Below are positions 1-10,904 of a stretch of DNA of 64,000 bases, piece by piece. Where the stretch lies: contig CM032228.1 in the NCBI GenBank assembly GCA_019009955.1, positions 207,742,001 through 207,806,000 of the forward strand. Direction: 5' to 3'. The stretch comes from Riptortus pedestris (Eukaryota > Arthropoda > Insecta > Hemiptera > Alydidae). The notes beneath the pieces are model-generated. The model had not been told where the DNA came from, did no database searches, and worked only from the letters and a program-made list of their open reading frames with translations. The number at the start of each line of letters is the position of its first letter. Within the stretch, counting starts at the first letter, position 1. Both the position numbers and the translations under genes were made by a program.

Positions 1-9
1 TAATATTTA

Positions 10-90
10 ACATCTAAGTCAAGCCGTCCCAATTAGCCATAGTAGTAAAATGTGTGGACCTTAATAAATATTAATAATATAATGATCTAA
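10..90 (+). repeat. SINE tail fragment
   Basis: CCGTCCCAATTAGCCATAGTAG...GTGGACCTTAATAAATATTAATAAT is a plus-strand copy of the SINE 3' tail. Confidence 0.5.
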
Positions 91-679
91 GTCTGTTGAG
101 TTATTGTTATAAAAAAGCCATTTGGTCTCCATGCTAATTTATTTAATTAGGCAAAATGTCATTCTAAGAAATCTTCAGGTACATCATCTGAAAAAATGTG
201 ATTGAATATGTCAAAAATATTTTATCTATCTATCTATATATATAGGGCACGGCTCACCTACCATATATTTCATAGCCTTTGGAATAAAGGTATAAAACTT
301 GGAGGAACATTGCTACAATTTTTGATCTGCCTTTTACTCATATTATTTTTCCCTCATCTTCTCCACCGTAGCGAATTTGAAATTTCCAATAGATTGGTAT
401 ATTTTTTTTTTTATGATGGATTCTTATAGAAAATCGTAATTATAAATTACCTTAGTGTGATGAAGATACAATACACTCAATAATCAGACATGAAACACTC
501 TCTGCACTTCTCTCATTCTGGATACTCCCTTCACAATAGGCTTACATGCAATTTAATCCCATGTGTAATACAAGCATTCAAATATACACTAGTGGAAGTA
601 AGTAAGGATGGAGATCATTAATATAACATTCTAACAGGTGTATAAGAATAAAGACTTGAGCTGTTATGCAAAATATAAG

Positions 680-1170
680 TCCTTCATGCGGGGGCTGCGT
701 AAACTGATCAGATTTCCCACGTGAAGTTTTACAATAGAGAAATTTGCATACTCCTAACACTTAACACCACCTTGAGTAAATACAATGGGTAATGAGAAAT
801 CATTCAGTTAATTTTAATAAACTCCCTACGGAAACGGAAACGGCTTCTAAATTGGAATACAAATAGGTCTGCCACCACTTAGAGCTGAACAGATAGATAG
901 ACCTATTCTTCACCCGAAAGAAAAACAACTTTATTGCAAACTATTTGCTATATCCAGTACTCCAATTTATAATGAATCAGAATAATTTATATTTTAATAA
1001 CTGAAATTTTAGTAGTCCAAAAAATAAAGAAGGGGGGCGGATGAACAAAACGAATATGCATACGAGTATATCTCACAAAGTAAAAGGTTAGAAGAGAAGA
1101 AAGGTTAGGTTACACGAGAGCCGAACTATGGAAACGGCCGAACTAATCAGAAAACTCCCGACAATAGCTG
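680..1170 (+). mobile_element. Family A long-form left part
   Basis: Left end TCCTTCATGCGGGGGCTGCG, then the long-form block with ATAATGAATCAGAATAATT and TAGTAGTCCAAAAAATAAAGAAGGGGGG. The right part is missing; a family B copy follows. Confidence 0.55.
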
Positions 1171-1179
1171 CACACATCT

Positions 1180-1905
1180 ATATGTATATAATATTGTAAC
1201 GTCTGTCAGTACATTGATTTTTTTCGCGAAATTAAAAATAGGCCTGAAATTAAAAATAGTGATATTTCGTTTCCTATTGGGGTTTTGGCAAATATGTACA
1301 TAACAAAAGTTGTTTATTTTGTTATTTAGAGAAACTTTTGTTATATACACTATGGTCGTATGCCGAAATATAAAGGCGTTATGCACTAAAAATTATGCCG
1401 GGAGTCAAAAATTTTATTTGGCACAAAAGACTCAACCGAACTAAATAAAACTCGGTATGTGTGTTTTAGCACTAACGTCTCCATGATAGTAAGGCAGCAG
1501 GTCCACCATTTCTAGGACGGGCAGGAGTGGGGGTTGTAAGGAAGGCCTGAAATTAAAAATAACGGTATTTCGTTTTCTATTGGTTTTTCTGCAAATATAC
1601 ACATGGCACAAGTTGATTATTTTGTTATTTAAAGTAACTTTTGTTATATTCATTTTTGTCGTATAACAAAGTATAAACGAGATATACACTAAAAACTAGA
1701 GCTGGAGCCAACAATTTTGTTGGGCACTAACGATTGAACCGAACTTAACAAAACACGGAATGTGAATTAGCATTAAGTCTTCCATGATTATAAGATATAT
1801 TAAAATTTTTAGGTCCAAACGGGAGTGGGGGCTATGAGGGAGGCCTGAAATGAAAAATTGCAATATTTCGATTCCCATTGGTTTTTCAACGATTTTCTAT
1901 AAAAA
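1180..1905 (+). mobile_element. Family B copy, two tandem units
   Basis: Starts ATTGTAACGTCTGTCAGTACATTGATTTTTTTCGCG, then two-plus units of the roughly 298-bp repeat (marker GGCAAATATGYACATAACAAAAG; GGGCAGGAGTGGGGGTTRTAAGG). Confidence 0.55.
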
Positions 1906-1913
1906 TATAAAAG

Positions 1914-2527
1914 TCCGTCATGCAGGGGCTGCGTAAACTAAGCAGATTTCCCACGTGAGGTTTTATAATAGAGAAATTTTAGAATAGAGAGTCAAACAGT
2001 TACGGGAACGGCCCGTACTAGCTCTTGACGGAAACTCACGACTAGACACGAAGTTAGCAGATCTCATCTCAGAAGCTGATAACAGAAAAATGCAAATATC
2101 TCGGTTAATATTCAAGATACAGAATAAATGTATATAACATTATTTATAGTAAATTCAATTTGCAATAAGATTGATTCTATATAATGTTTCGATCCGACGT
2201 ATAGTAATGGAGATATTTCGGATTTTTGAAAATCCTCCCCTCTAAACCCCCCCTCCCACTGGTCCGATTTCAGCCATTAACGAACTTGATCTTTATTTTT
2301 ACATGAAACGTTTAAATATCGAGTTTAGTAACGATCAAACGAAAATTGCGACCGCTAGAGCGTTAACAGACAAATGTATCTATATATATATATATATATA
2401 TAATTTTGAACGGACCTCATTTTCGTCATCTCCTGGGTAGGATCGATGGGCATTTGAATACATTTTTCGAAACTCGCGTCATGAGTACGACCTCAATAGC
2501 TGATTTCCCTGAAGGGAAATCTGCTAA
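1914..2527 (+). mobile_element. Family A element, full-length short form
   Basis: Starts TCCGTCATGCAGGGGCTGCG (hairpin), then CTAAGCAGATTTCCC. The body has the conserved AAATATCTCGGTTAATATTC block and a poly-C stretch, then (TA)n at 2384-2402, TTTTGAACGGACCTC, and the 3' palindrome TTTCCCTGAAGGGAAAT followed by CTGCTAA. A TC...CTAA element with a terminal hairpin resembles non-autonomous Helitron/Helentron (HINE) copies. Confidence 0.65.
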
Positions 2528-2870
2528 AATTGCCATCATTAATCAATCAACTATGATTTCCCGGGCATCGTCGGGTATATTAGCTAGATTGTATACAGAA
2601 AATACGCACATTACAGATGATATTTAATAATAATAAATGCTATCCATGATTATGATTTGAATTATTCACGGTGTGTCAAACAGTGGAGAGGGAATGATTA
2701 GAGACTTATTTTCATTTATTCTTCAAATCTAAATTTTTTTTCCCATAAGTCGCCCAACGCACCCTCACGGGAAGAAATGAGCACAGGCGGAAAGCGCAGT
2801 TGTACACGTAGAAGCATTGCCAAAAACAAAATAGAATATTTCCGTCTCAAATGATTGGTACCTTGGCTAG
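2528..2870 (+). mobile_element. Family B-type 3' ends
   Basis: Two successive ends: CCCGGGCATCGTCGGGTATATTAGCTAG (CTAG at 2583-2586) and a second block 2615-2870 ending TTGGCTAG. The second matches 41605-41867. Confidence 0.5.
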
Positions 2871-2892
2871 TATATATATATTTATTTATTTA

Positions 2893-3790
2893 TTTATATA
2901 AAATTGTAACCTCTGTATGTACATTGATTTTTTTCGCGATAACTTTTCGTTTAACTGCATTTTTTTTTCTTTCGTGTGTGTTTGTATATTTGTTAGCACT
3001 AACGCCTTCATTATAATAAGCCATACCAACAGTTCTAGGGACGGGCAGGAGTGGGGGTTATAAGGGAGGCCTGAAATTAAAAATAGTGATATCTCGTTTC
3101 CTATTGGGGTTTCGGCAAATATGCACATAACAAAAGTGGTTTATTTTGTTATTTGTAGTAACATATTTTATACACTTTCGTCGTATATCTAAGTGTAAAT
3201 GATTTATACGTTAAAAACTACAGCGGAAGTCAACAATTTTATTTGGCACAAAAGACTCAAACGAACTAAACAAAACTCGGTATGTGAATAAGCAGTAACT
3301 CCTCCATGATAATAAACTGTACCAACATTTCTAGGGACGAGCCGGAGTGGGGGTTGTAAGAAAGGTCTGAAATTAAAAATAGCGATATTTCTTTCCTATT
3401 GCTTTTTCGGCTGACATGCACATGAAAAAAGTTGTTTATTCTGTCATTTAGAGTAACATTTGTTATATTCACTTTTGTTTTATAACAACGTATAAACCTA
3501 ACTTAACGAAACTCCGTATGTGAATTAGCATTAATTCCACCATGATCATAAGCTATATAGTCTGGGTTAAAAGGGAGGCCTGAAATAAAAATTCGGGATA
3601 TTTCATTTTCTATTTGTTTTTCGGCCATCGTGCACATAACAAAAGTTGTTTAGTTTTTATTTAGAGTCACTTTTTTTTATAATTTTTTTTTATAAAATAA
3701 GGTATGAAGCAAGTAATTTGCGTAGAAATATTGACATGCTCAACAATTCTTTCCAAGTTGATCTACCAGGTACCTCACCTGAATAAATGA
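2893..3790 (+). mobile_element. Family B copy
   Basis: TATAAAATTGTAACCTCTGTATGTACATTGATTTTTTTCGCG start, then about three diverged tandem units and the beginning of the 3' region (GTAATTTGCGTAGAAATATTGACATGC). Confidence 0.55.
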
Positions 3791-4069
3791 ATTCAAATCC
3801 ATGTTAAAATTTTATCTTTAATAATTCAAATCTATGTTATTTTTTAACGTCAGTAACAGATTGCACCAAGTAAAGTATACTGCCCCCCTCCCCTTCTTCT
3901 CTTCACCCAAACATTAATTCATGTCAAACGCCAGTTAGCCCTTAAGTGTATTTAATGTTTATTTAATTAAAACGTCAAAATTATTTGAACAAACATTTTT
4001 AGTATTGTGAAGATAATGTAATCATATTTGTTAATATAATTTATTGTATTACAGAATTCAGATCCTAAA

Positions 4070-4440
4070 TAAGTTGTCACCACTGGGCATAGGGAGGTGT
4101 GGGTTACTTCCTTTGTCGTATCTGTTCTTCCGCTTCTCTGCCGACCCCATATTAGTCTATGTTTACATGATAATTGATGCTTACGCTTTTAGTAATGTAG
4201 TGTTATTCTCAGGAATGTGAATTTGTTTAATAATCGTAAATAAATAATTTAAAAGGATGAACGCTGGGGAGGTGCACCCGGTTATTTCTGGTGTTTATTA
4301 ACTCTGCTACGTTAATATGTGATGTATTTACTGAACTCGCTATGTACAAATATGAATATACAGTTTACAATCATGACTTAAGAAAGTATTTTTACGTACC
4401 TAAAACAGCTATAACCGTCAAGGGAAAGGAATTTGAATTC
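4070..4440 (+). repeat. Family C repeat
   Basis: GTAGTGTTATTCTCAGGAATGTGAATTTGTTTAA and AAAAGGATGAACGCTGGGG recur at 8220-8330 and, diverged, at 35190-35310. The open frame at 4291-4530 lies in this repeat and has no recognisable homology. Confidence 0.5.
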
Positions 4441-4529
4441 AAACGTGGTTTGGAAGACAGAATACTTTCTATAATTATGATTTATATGGTCCATTACTTT
4501 ATACAAAAAATAAAAAAACTACATGAATA

Positions 4530-4691
4530 GGAGCGGGAAATATAAAAATATTGAAGACAGTGAAACCTTACAGAACAAATAATTTTATTATTAACAAATC
4601 CACAGCAACGACGGGAATAAATCCTAAACACTGGGACGGGGAATGTCAAAACGTTATGGAAAGTAAAGCCTTGCCAAAAAAAAATACCATC
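4530..4691 (+). repeat. Family B 3' region, truncated
   Basis: TATTATTAACAAATCCACAGCAACGACGGG...AAAGCCTTGCCAAAAAAAAATACCATC, cut by a family A right end. Confidence 0.5.
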
Positions 4692-4812
4692 TTCTGAACG
4701 GACCTCATGTTCGTCATCTGGGTAGGATCTATGGTCATTTGAAGACATTTTTCGAAAATCGCGTCATGAGTACGACCTCAATAGCTGATTTCCCTTAAGA
4801 GAAATCTGCTAA
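4692..4812 (+). mobile_element. Family A right end
   Basis: CTGAACGGACCTCATG... to the 3' hairpin and CTGCTAA. It interrupts a family B 3' region right after ATACCATC. Confidence 0.6.
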
Positions 4813-5246
4813 CTAACCAAGAAGAAGCTTGACCCTTGAAAATGATTACTGTTTAATTCGTCATAAATTTTCTCCCTACAAATATACGTCAATTCATAAT
4901 AAATGGCTTTTTATTACAGACAGGAGTGACTCATTGTTCCTGATCTATATTCCACAAGCAATGAATTGTTATTGGTATAACAATAACTACACGTCAAGCT
5001 TAAACCAGACCTTTGACATATATACAAATAGTTTCTGAATATACTAGGTAACTGCTTCAAATTCATTATGCATCCTTAGACAATCCAATGCTCTGGAAAG
5101 TTGGTGTATCTTATGGATTTAAAAAGGAGCAATACAACTAAATAATGGGTGCAAGTGTCCATAGAACCTTTGATATAGGATGCTGGTGAGGCAATATTTT
5201 GGAGTTTTAATATCTTAAAGATTTTATTTATCTATTCATTTTACAG

Positions 5247-5355
5247 GATAAAACTGCTGAGGAGAATATTGATTGTTGCTGAGTACTCTACTTTTGGCTG
5301 GCTTGGGTGGTGCTCATTAAAGTATACCCTAAATAAATTAGCATTCCTTTCTTGA
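5247..5355 (+). CDS. FAR: Last coding exon of an upstream FAR copy (FAR-A)
   Basis: After a TTTTACAG acceptor, one carry-over base then IKLLRRILIVAEYS, FGWLGWCSLKYTL and a TGA stop. It matches FAR-B exon 9 in phase and nearly in length, with one extra codon. The 3'UTR is also similar. I found no matching penultimate exon in 1-5246, where FAR-B geometry would place it about 600 bp upstream. The rest of FAR-A is therefore either outside the window behind an enlarged intron or lost. The exon itself has no disabling change, so a functional upstream gene remains possible. Confidence 0.85.
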
Positions 5356-5582
5356 TTTAAATAAGAAATATTACTTTCAGGACAAGTGTTGCTGTACTTA
5401 TTCATGTTATATTAAGATTGAGCTTACGATATACTATGCTGTAAATTTATGTGTCTTTGACCTACCTCTTTGATGCCTGAAAACTGTAAATTTGTAAACA
5501 AATTCTTTTTATAAGAAACATGAAATATATTTTATTTTGAAATAGTTCTTTGTGCCAGTTTTCTAGATTATAATTGGTTTTT

Positions 5583-5588
5583 AATAAA
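5583..5588 (+). promoter_or_regulatory. Poly(A) signal of FAR-A
   Basis: AATAAA sits 228 bp after the FAR-A stop, almost the same spacing as in FAR-B, which supports a duplicated 3'UTR. Confidence 0.6.
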
Positions 5589-5917
5589 AATAAATTTTTA
5601 TATGTCTTTATTATTTCTTTGCTTCATTAGTGCTTGCATTATAAAAAAGATTAGTTTTTATGGAAGTGAAAAGAATATTACTTAAAATATTCCAAATTCT
5701 ATCGTTCTATCAGAATAAACTATTGAGAACATCATTTGATTACAATTTTTTTTAACCAATGGATCGTCTGAGTAGATGATGGAGGTCAAGAAATACTTGA
5801 TTCTATTTGTTGGCAAAACAGTACATTGAAAAAGCAATGAGGTTGATTACCAAAAGCGTCATTGATGAAGGCATCCATGACAATAATAAAACGTAAAGTA
5901 CAATTGGATAAAATAAA

Positions 5918-5923
<6 letters not shown>

Positions 5924-5973
<50 letters not shown>

Positions 5974-6096
5974 GAACGGACCTCATTTTCGTCATCTCCT
6001 GGGTAGGATCGATGGACATTTGAAGAAATTTTTCGAAACTCGCGTCATGAGTACGACCGCCATAGCTGATTTCCCTTAATCGGGGAAATCTGCTAA
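5924..6096 (+). mobile_element. Family A right end with (TA)n
   Basis: (TA)n at about 5924-5967, then TTTTGAACGGACCTC... ending GGGGAAATCTGCTAA. Confidence 0.6.
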
Positions 6097-6099
6097 AAA

Positions 6100-6985
6100 C
6101 AACATAATAGGTATATACCTGAAAATAGATGTGGATTAAAAATACCATTAGAACCCAGAAAATCTTTATTTCCTGCAAAAGAAGAGAAAAAAAAAATTGT
6201 TTCTGAGTTAATGGGCTCTTTCCAAAATTCAATAAAATTTCAATTTATAAATGCAGGTTGGATAACATAATATTTTCTGATGGCATTGGTTTCCCTAAAT
6301 AAGTTTCAGCAATATTGAGAGCTATAACACACCCAAAACTACTTTCTTGATGTAGCTTACACATTGGATTGAATGCCAGCCAAAACAAACTATGGGCTTA
6401 GCCTGTTTGTTTGATAGACTCCTGCATTTACTTTCATTCATTCTCTCACGATTTTATTCCTCGTGTGTCTTATGGTGTTTTTTTAAGAATGTGTAATCTG
6501 AGGCAGGGTTTATCTTTTTAATTTCATACAGGCTTAGTACTTCAATTAACCATGTATGAGAATCGTAGGCTCGTTCATAATCACCCTGGGTACTGAAGCA
6601 TAGATACCTCCACTGGAATTCCCGAGTATTAATTGGAGAGTTCCAGCATAGCAAATATCAAAACTCAATCTACAAATCCATGGAACAGCTCATTAGCCAT
6701 AAAAATATTTTATAAAAATGGTGATTGTTTGACAGCTGTGCAGAGGGAGTTCCAACGTTTTTACAACTTAGAACGCCAAAACGATAAAATGTCCGATTAA
6801 TAACTTGGAAGAGACTAGGGATAAACCTAAAGAAGAAACTAACTGAACTGCTCCTACTTTAAACCCTCACTCCTACTCATGTCATATTAACAATAAGCAC
6901 TATCATATTAATAATAAGTCATAAAATACTTTATCCGAAGCTCATATACCAAATACTATTTTCAACAGATCTCTACTATATGAGA
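6100..6985. other. Unassigned intergenic sequence
   Basis: No recognisable gene or family. A 66-codon minus frame (6454-6654) shows no known motif. Confidence 0.4.
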
Positions 6986-6989
6986 TACA

Positions 6990-7440
6990 CGCCTATACCT
7001 TGAGTTATGACACCATTAGTTCATATTATACGTTCTTAACTCGAAAATGTTTATTCCATCTATACTGTACTCAAGAATTAAGCGTGTTACTCAAAACTAA
7101 AGATTGTATTCATGTAAGGCGGAAATCGGACCTAGAATATGGGTGTTTAGAGAGAGGGCAATTTAAATATTCAAAATATCTCCATTATTTTGAATCGGAA
7201 AAAAGAATGCTATAGGACAAAACTTGTTAAACTAGCGTAGCTGTAATTCTTGTTGTATTCATTTTTTCATAATTCAAATATTAAGAAAGTTACTACTTCC
7301 ATACTTTCATACTTTCGTAAACTTCCACTTCTACTCATAGAATTTTATTTCGAAATAGAGAATAATGGTTGACATGAGATCAGTCGTATCGGTATGTGGA
7401 AAAACTACTTAGGTTACGCGCGATGTGACAGACTTTTAAT
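6990..7440 (+). repeat. Family C repeat fragment
   Basis: AAAATATCTCCATTATTTTGAATCGG, ATTCATTTTTTCATAATTCAAATATTAAG and CGAAATAGAGAATAATGG recur at 35340-35560. Confidence 0.45.
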
Positions 7441-8089
7441 TGTTAAGGTTGATTTATTGAGATCCCATAAACCCGTCCAAGGAAAACTCAGCCAATATTA
7501 TTGTGAATTAGTAATTGACTCGATGACGAGTGTAATTAGAGGATAATAAATGCACATAAAATCTCTGTACTTATGAATCTATTAAAATGCAATGTTTGTT
7601 AAACATCGTTAGAATATTCATAGATTCCCGTCAATTTTTTAAAGGGGTGGATGAGTTTTCCGTGAACAGTCAATACTGTTACAAAGGCCAAGTAATAAGA
7701 CGAGAGGTTTCCTTAGTTTTCTCTTCAAAACGTTTTGTGAGTGCCTAGATATATAGACATTTATAGTTTTTCAAATATAGTTATCGTAGTTCTACAAAAG
7801 AATATATATATTCTTGTAATTTCTCTATTTGGTAACAGTAGCAATAGTACTTGCTAACATCTGATGTGGATATTACGTAACTTCCTTACACTCATATTAA
7901 ATTATATATATACGAACTGTTTAGCTGAATTTCATTTAAAAGTATTCCAATTATGAGTCATTTACGATATCTCCAGTCCAATACATTTTATTAAAAAAAT
8001 GTCATAGAAAATAAATATGATCTATTTAAGCTATTAGATTCTCCTTGCAATTATTTTAATGTTCTGAGTCTTTGCATAAAATTCTTGAA

Positions 8090-8470
8090 TTTTATTACTG
8101 GGAGGATTAGAAGTGAGGGGATTTCTTTTTAAGTAACTGGAAAAAACTATACAACTCCCAGTTCATTCGCAGGTATAAAGTTATAGTCAATTCTGCCCCA
8201 CCCCCTGATTGGTTTATGCTTACATGTGATTTGGCGCTTATACTTTTTGAATGTAGTGTTATTCTCTGAAACGTGAACTTATTTAAATTTCAAAAATAAA
8301 AGCTTAAAAGGATGAATGCTAGGGGAGCGACATTACGCGGGAGGTGTGCTCAGTTATTTCTGGTATTTATTAACACTACTCCGTTAATATACTCCGATAT
8401 GCTACGCTCTACTGGATTCACTATGTACTATTATGAATTTAATTATGATAACTATTTATTAACATTTGTG
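8090..8470 (+). repeat. Family C repeat
   Basis: Second copy of the 4070-4440 block (GTAGTGTTATTCTCTGAAACGTGAACTTATTTAAAT). Confidence 0.5.
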
Positions 8471-8525
8471 CTGCTATGGCTAATTGGGGCGGGTTATCTA
8501 CAGGGGCCACCCTTTTTGGTTAATG
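8455..8525 (-). repeat. SINE tail fragment
   Basis: Minus-strand GTAGATAACCCGCCCCAATTAGCC...TTAATAAATAG aligns with the SINE tail at 43612-43690. Confidence 0.5.
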
Positions 8526-8537
8526 TATTAGCGGCCG

Positions 8538-8880
8538 CAATTTTGTTTTGAACGCAACCAAACTTGAACTTTAAATGTTTCATGTAAAAATAAAGACCAA
8601 GTGTGTAAACGGGTGAAATCAGACCAGTGGGCGAGGGGGGGGGGTGTTAAAGGAGGCGAATTTAGAAAATACGAAATATCTCCGTCATTATGAGTCGGAT
8701 GGAAAAGTAATACACAACCAATCATATTAAAAATGTAACGTCATATAAATGTTGTTATACACACTTTTTCTCTATTTCGAGATGTTTGCAATTTTAAGTT
8801 ATCGTCCATCAGTAAACCCCCCCTACTAGTCATCGCACGTTAACAATAAGCAAATATATCATGAAACGATGAAATCATCT
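8538..8880 (-). mobile_element. Family A internal fragment
   Basis: Minus-strand copy of the body: the GAAATCAGACCAGTGGGCGAGGGGGGG stretch and AAATATCTCCGTCATTATGAGTCGGAT. Both ends are missing. Confidence 0.5.
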
Positions 8881-8995
8881 TGATACGAAAAGTTTAAAAT
8901 GCTAAAACTTTAATGGACCACTAATAAATTGTATGATTGGCCATAAGGCAGAAAAATGTAATCTAAGCAGAATTCATTCTTTACATTTTAAAAAG

Positions 8996-9917
8996 TCCGT
9001 CACGCAGGGGTTGCGTAAGCTAAGCAGATTTCCCACTTCCTGGTGTGAAACACTATTGATATCTTCTTCCCATATATTTTCTATTTTGAAGTAAAAATCC
9101 GAGTATAGAAATGGGTATTTACTGAGGCTGAAAACAAGAAAGTAGTTCTATAACTGTTCTATCCGACTCATAAGACGGGAAATATGGCTTTCGTAATTCC
9201 CCCTCCCCCCATATTCCTCGACTTGTTTCAGCCACTAACTAATAAGACCTTTAGTGTTGAATAAAACAGTTAAATATCGATTATTGATTGTCCTCTCTCT
9301 AACCCCTCACACTGGTGCAACGCAGCAATTAACGAACTTGACTTATAATTTTGCATGAAACATGTCGAGTTTGGTAACGATCAAACAAAAATTGCTACTG
9401 CTAAGCGGTAATAGCGAAGTATAATTTATTTATTTATTTAGTCCGTCACGCAGGGTCTGCGTAAACTAAGCAGATTTCCCACGTGGAGTTTTACACTAGA
9501 GAAATCTGCCTAATAACAACAGTAGTATTAATGAATCTTTAAACCTATTCACGAGGGAGGAACAGTTACGGAAACGGCCGCCCTTACTCTCGGCGGAAAG
9601 TCCCGAACATAGCCGACTCCTGCCGACCACACACACAATACAAATGCAAATATATCGGTTAATATTCAAGATACAGAATAAATGTATAGAATATTATTTA
9701 CAGTAAATTTAATTTGCAATAAGGTTGATTCTATACAATTTTTCGACCGAGAATAATGGAGATACTTTGAATTTTCAAAAATCCCCCCTCTAAACCCCCC
9801 CTCCCGCTGGTCCGATGTCAGCCATTAACGAACTTGATCTTCCTTTTTACATAAAACGATTAAATTCCGAGCTTGGTAACGATCAAACAAAAATTGCGAC
9901 CACTAGAACGTTAACAG

Positions 9918-9978
<61 letters not shown>

Positions 9979-10122
9979 ATTTTGAACGGACCTAATTTTC
10001 GTCATCTCCTGGGTAGGATCGATGTACATTTGAAGAAATTTTTCGAAACTCGCGTCATGAGTACGACCTCAATAGCTGATTTCCCTCAAAGGAAATCTGC
10101 GAAGCGGTAATAGCAAAGTGTA

Positions 10123-10172
<50 letters not shown>
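8996..10172 (+). mobile_element. Family A copy containing a second family A copy
   Basis: The outer copy starts TCCGTCACGCAGGGGTTGCG at 8996 and is divergent. An inner copy (9442-10100) starts TCCGTCACGCAGGGTCTGCG and ends GGAAATCTGC. The outer sequence CTGCTAAGCGGTAATAGCGAAGTATAATTTAT before the inner copy recurs almost unchanged after it (10097-10128), followed by (TA)n. Confidence 0.55.
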
Positions 10173-10176
<4 letters not shown>

Positions 10177-10890
10177 AAAACTGTAATGTTTGTCTGTACG
10201 TTGATTTCGTTCTTGAAATTTCACCATACACTTTCGCTTCACAAGCCATAGACTCGATATCTGTTTATGGCTTTGGTGTCTGTTTGTTTTCTTTTCATGC
10301 TCAACAATCTAACCGAATTTTGAAACTTGGTATATATATTACTACTAACCCAACTTAAACTATAGGCTATACTAATATTCTCAGAAATGAGCAGGAGTGG
10401 AGGTTATATGGAAGGCCTGAAATGAAAAATTGTGATATTTCGTTTTCTATTGTTTGTTTTTTTTGTAACATAACTAAAATTGTTTACTTTGTAAAGTAAA
10501 GAAACTTTTGTTATATATATTTCTGTAGCACACCGAAGTGTAAATGAAATATACGCTAAAAACTATAATAACGGGAGTCAACAATTTTATTAGATACAAA
10601 AAACTGAACAGAAATAAACAAAATTCGGTATGTGGAGTAGCAATAACTCCCCCAACGATTTTAAACTGTAACGAAATTGCTAGGAACGAATAGGAGAGGG
10701 GGTTATAAGGAAAGCCTGGAATAAAAAATCGGGATACTTCGTATTTTTAAGGCAAACATGCACATTACGGAAGGTGTTCATTTCTTTATTAAGAGTAAAT
10801 TTTGTTCTATAGGTACACTGTTGTCGTATACCGAAGTGTACGCTAAAAACTTTAGCGGGAGTCAACAATTTTATTAGGCACTAATAAGTA
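10172..10890 (+). repeat. Family B copy, degenerate
   Basis: AACTGTAATGTTTGTCTGTACGTTGATTT start and at least two tandem units (GAGTGGAGGTTATATGGAAGGCCTG; GGAGAGGGGGTTATAAGGAAAGCCTG). Confidence 0.5.
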
Positions 10891-10904
10891 GATATGCACA
10901 CGAA

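Noticed and set aside
1914..2527. Family A as a classical TIR/MITE transposon
   Set aside because: The inverted words are internal and asymmetric, not at both termini, and no consistent target duplication was seen.
4291..4530. 79-codon open frame as a gene
   Set aside because: It lies in family C repeat sequence, and the copy at 8312 reads a different peptide.
6454..6654. 66-codon minus-strand frame as a gene exon
   Set aside because: No recognised motif, no convincing splice sites and no second copy.
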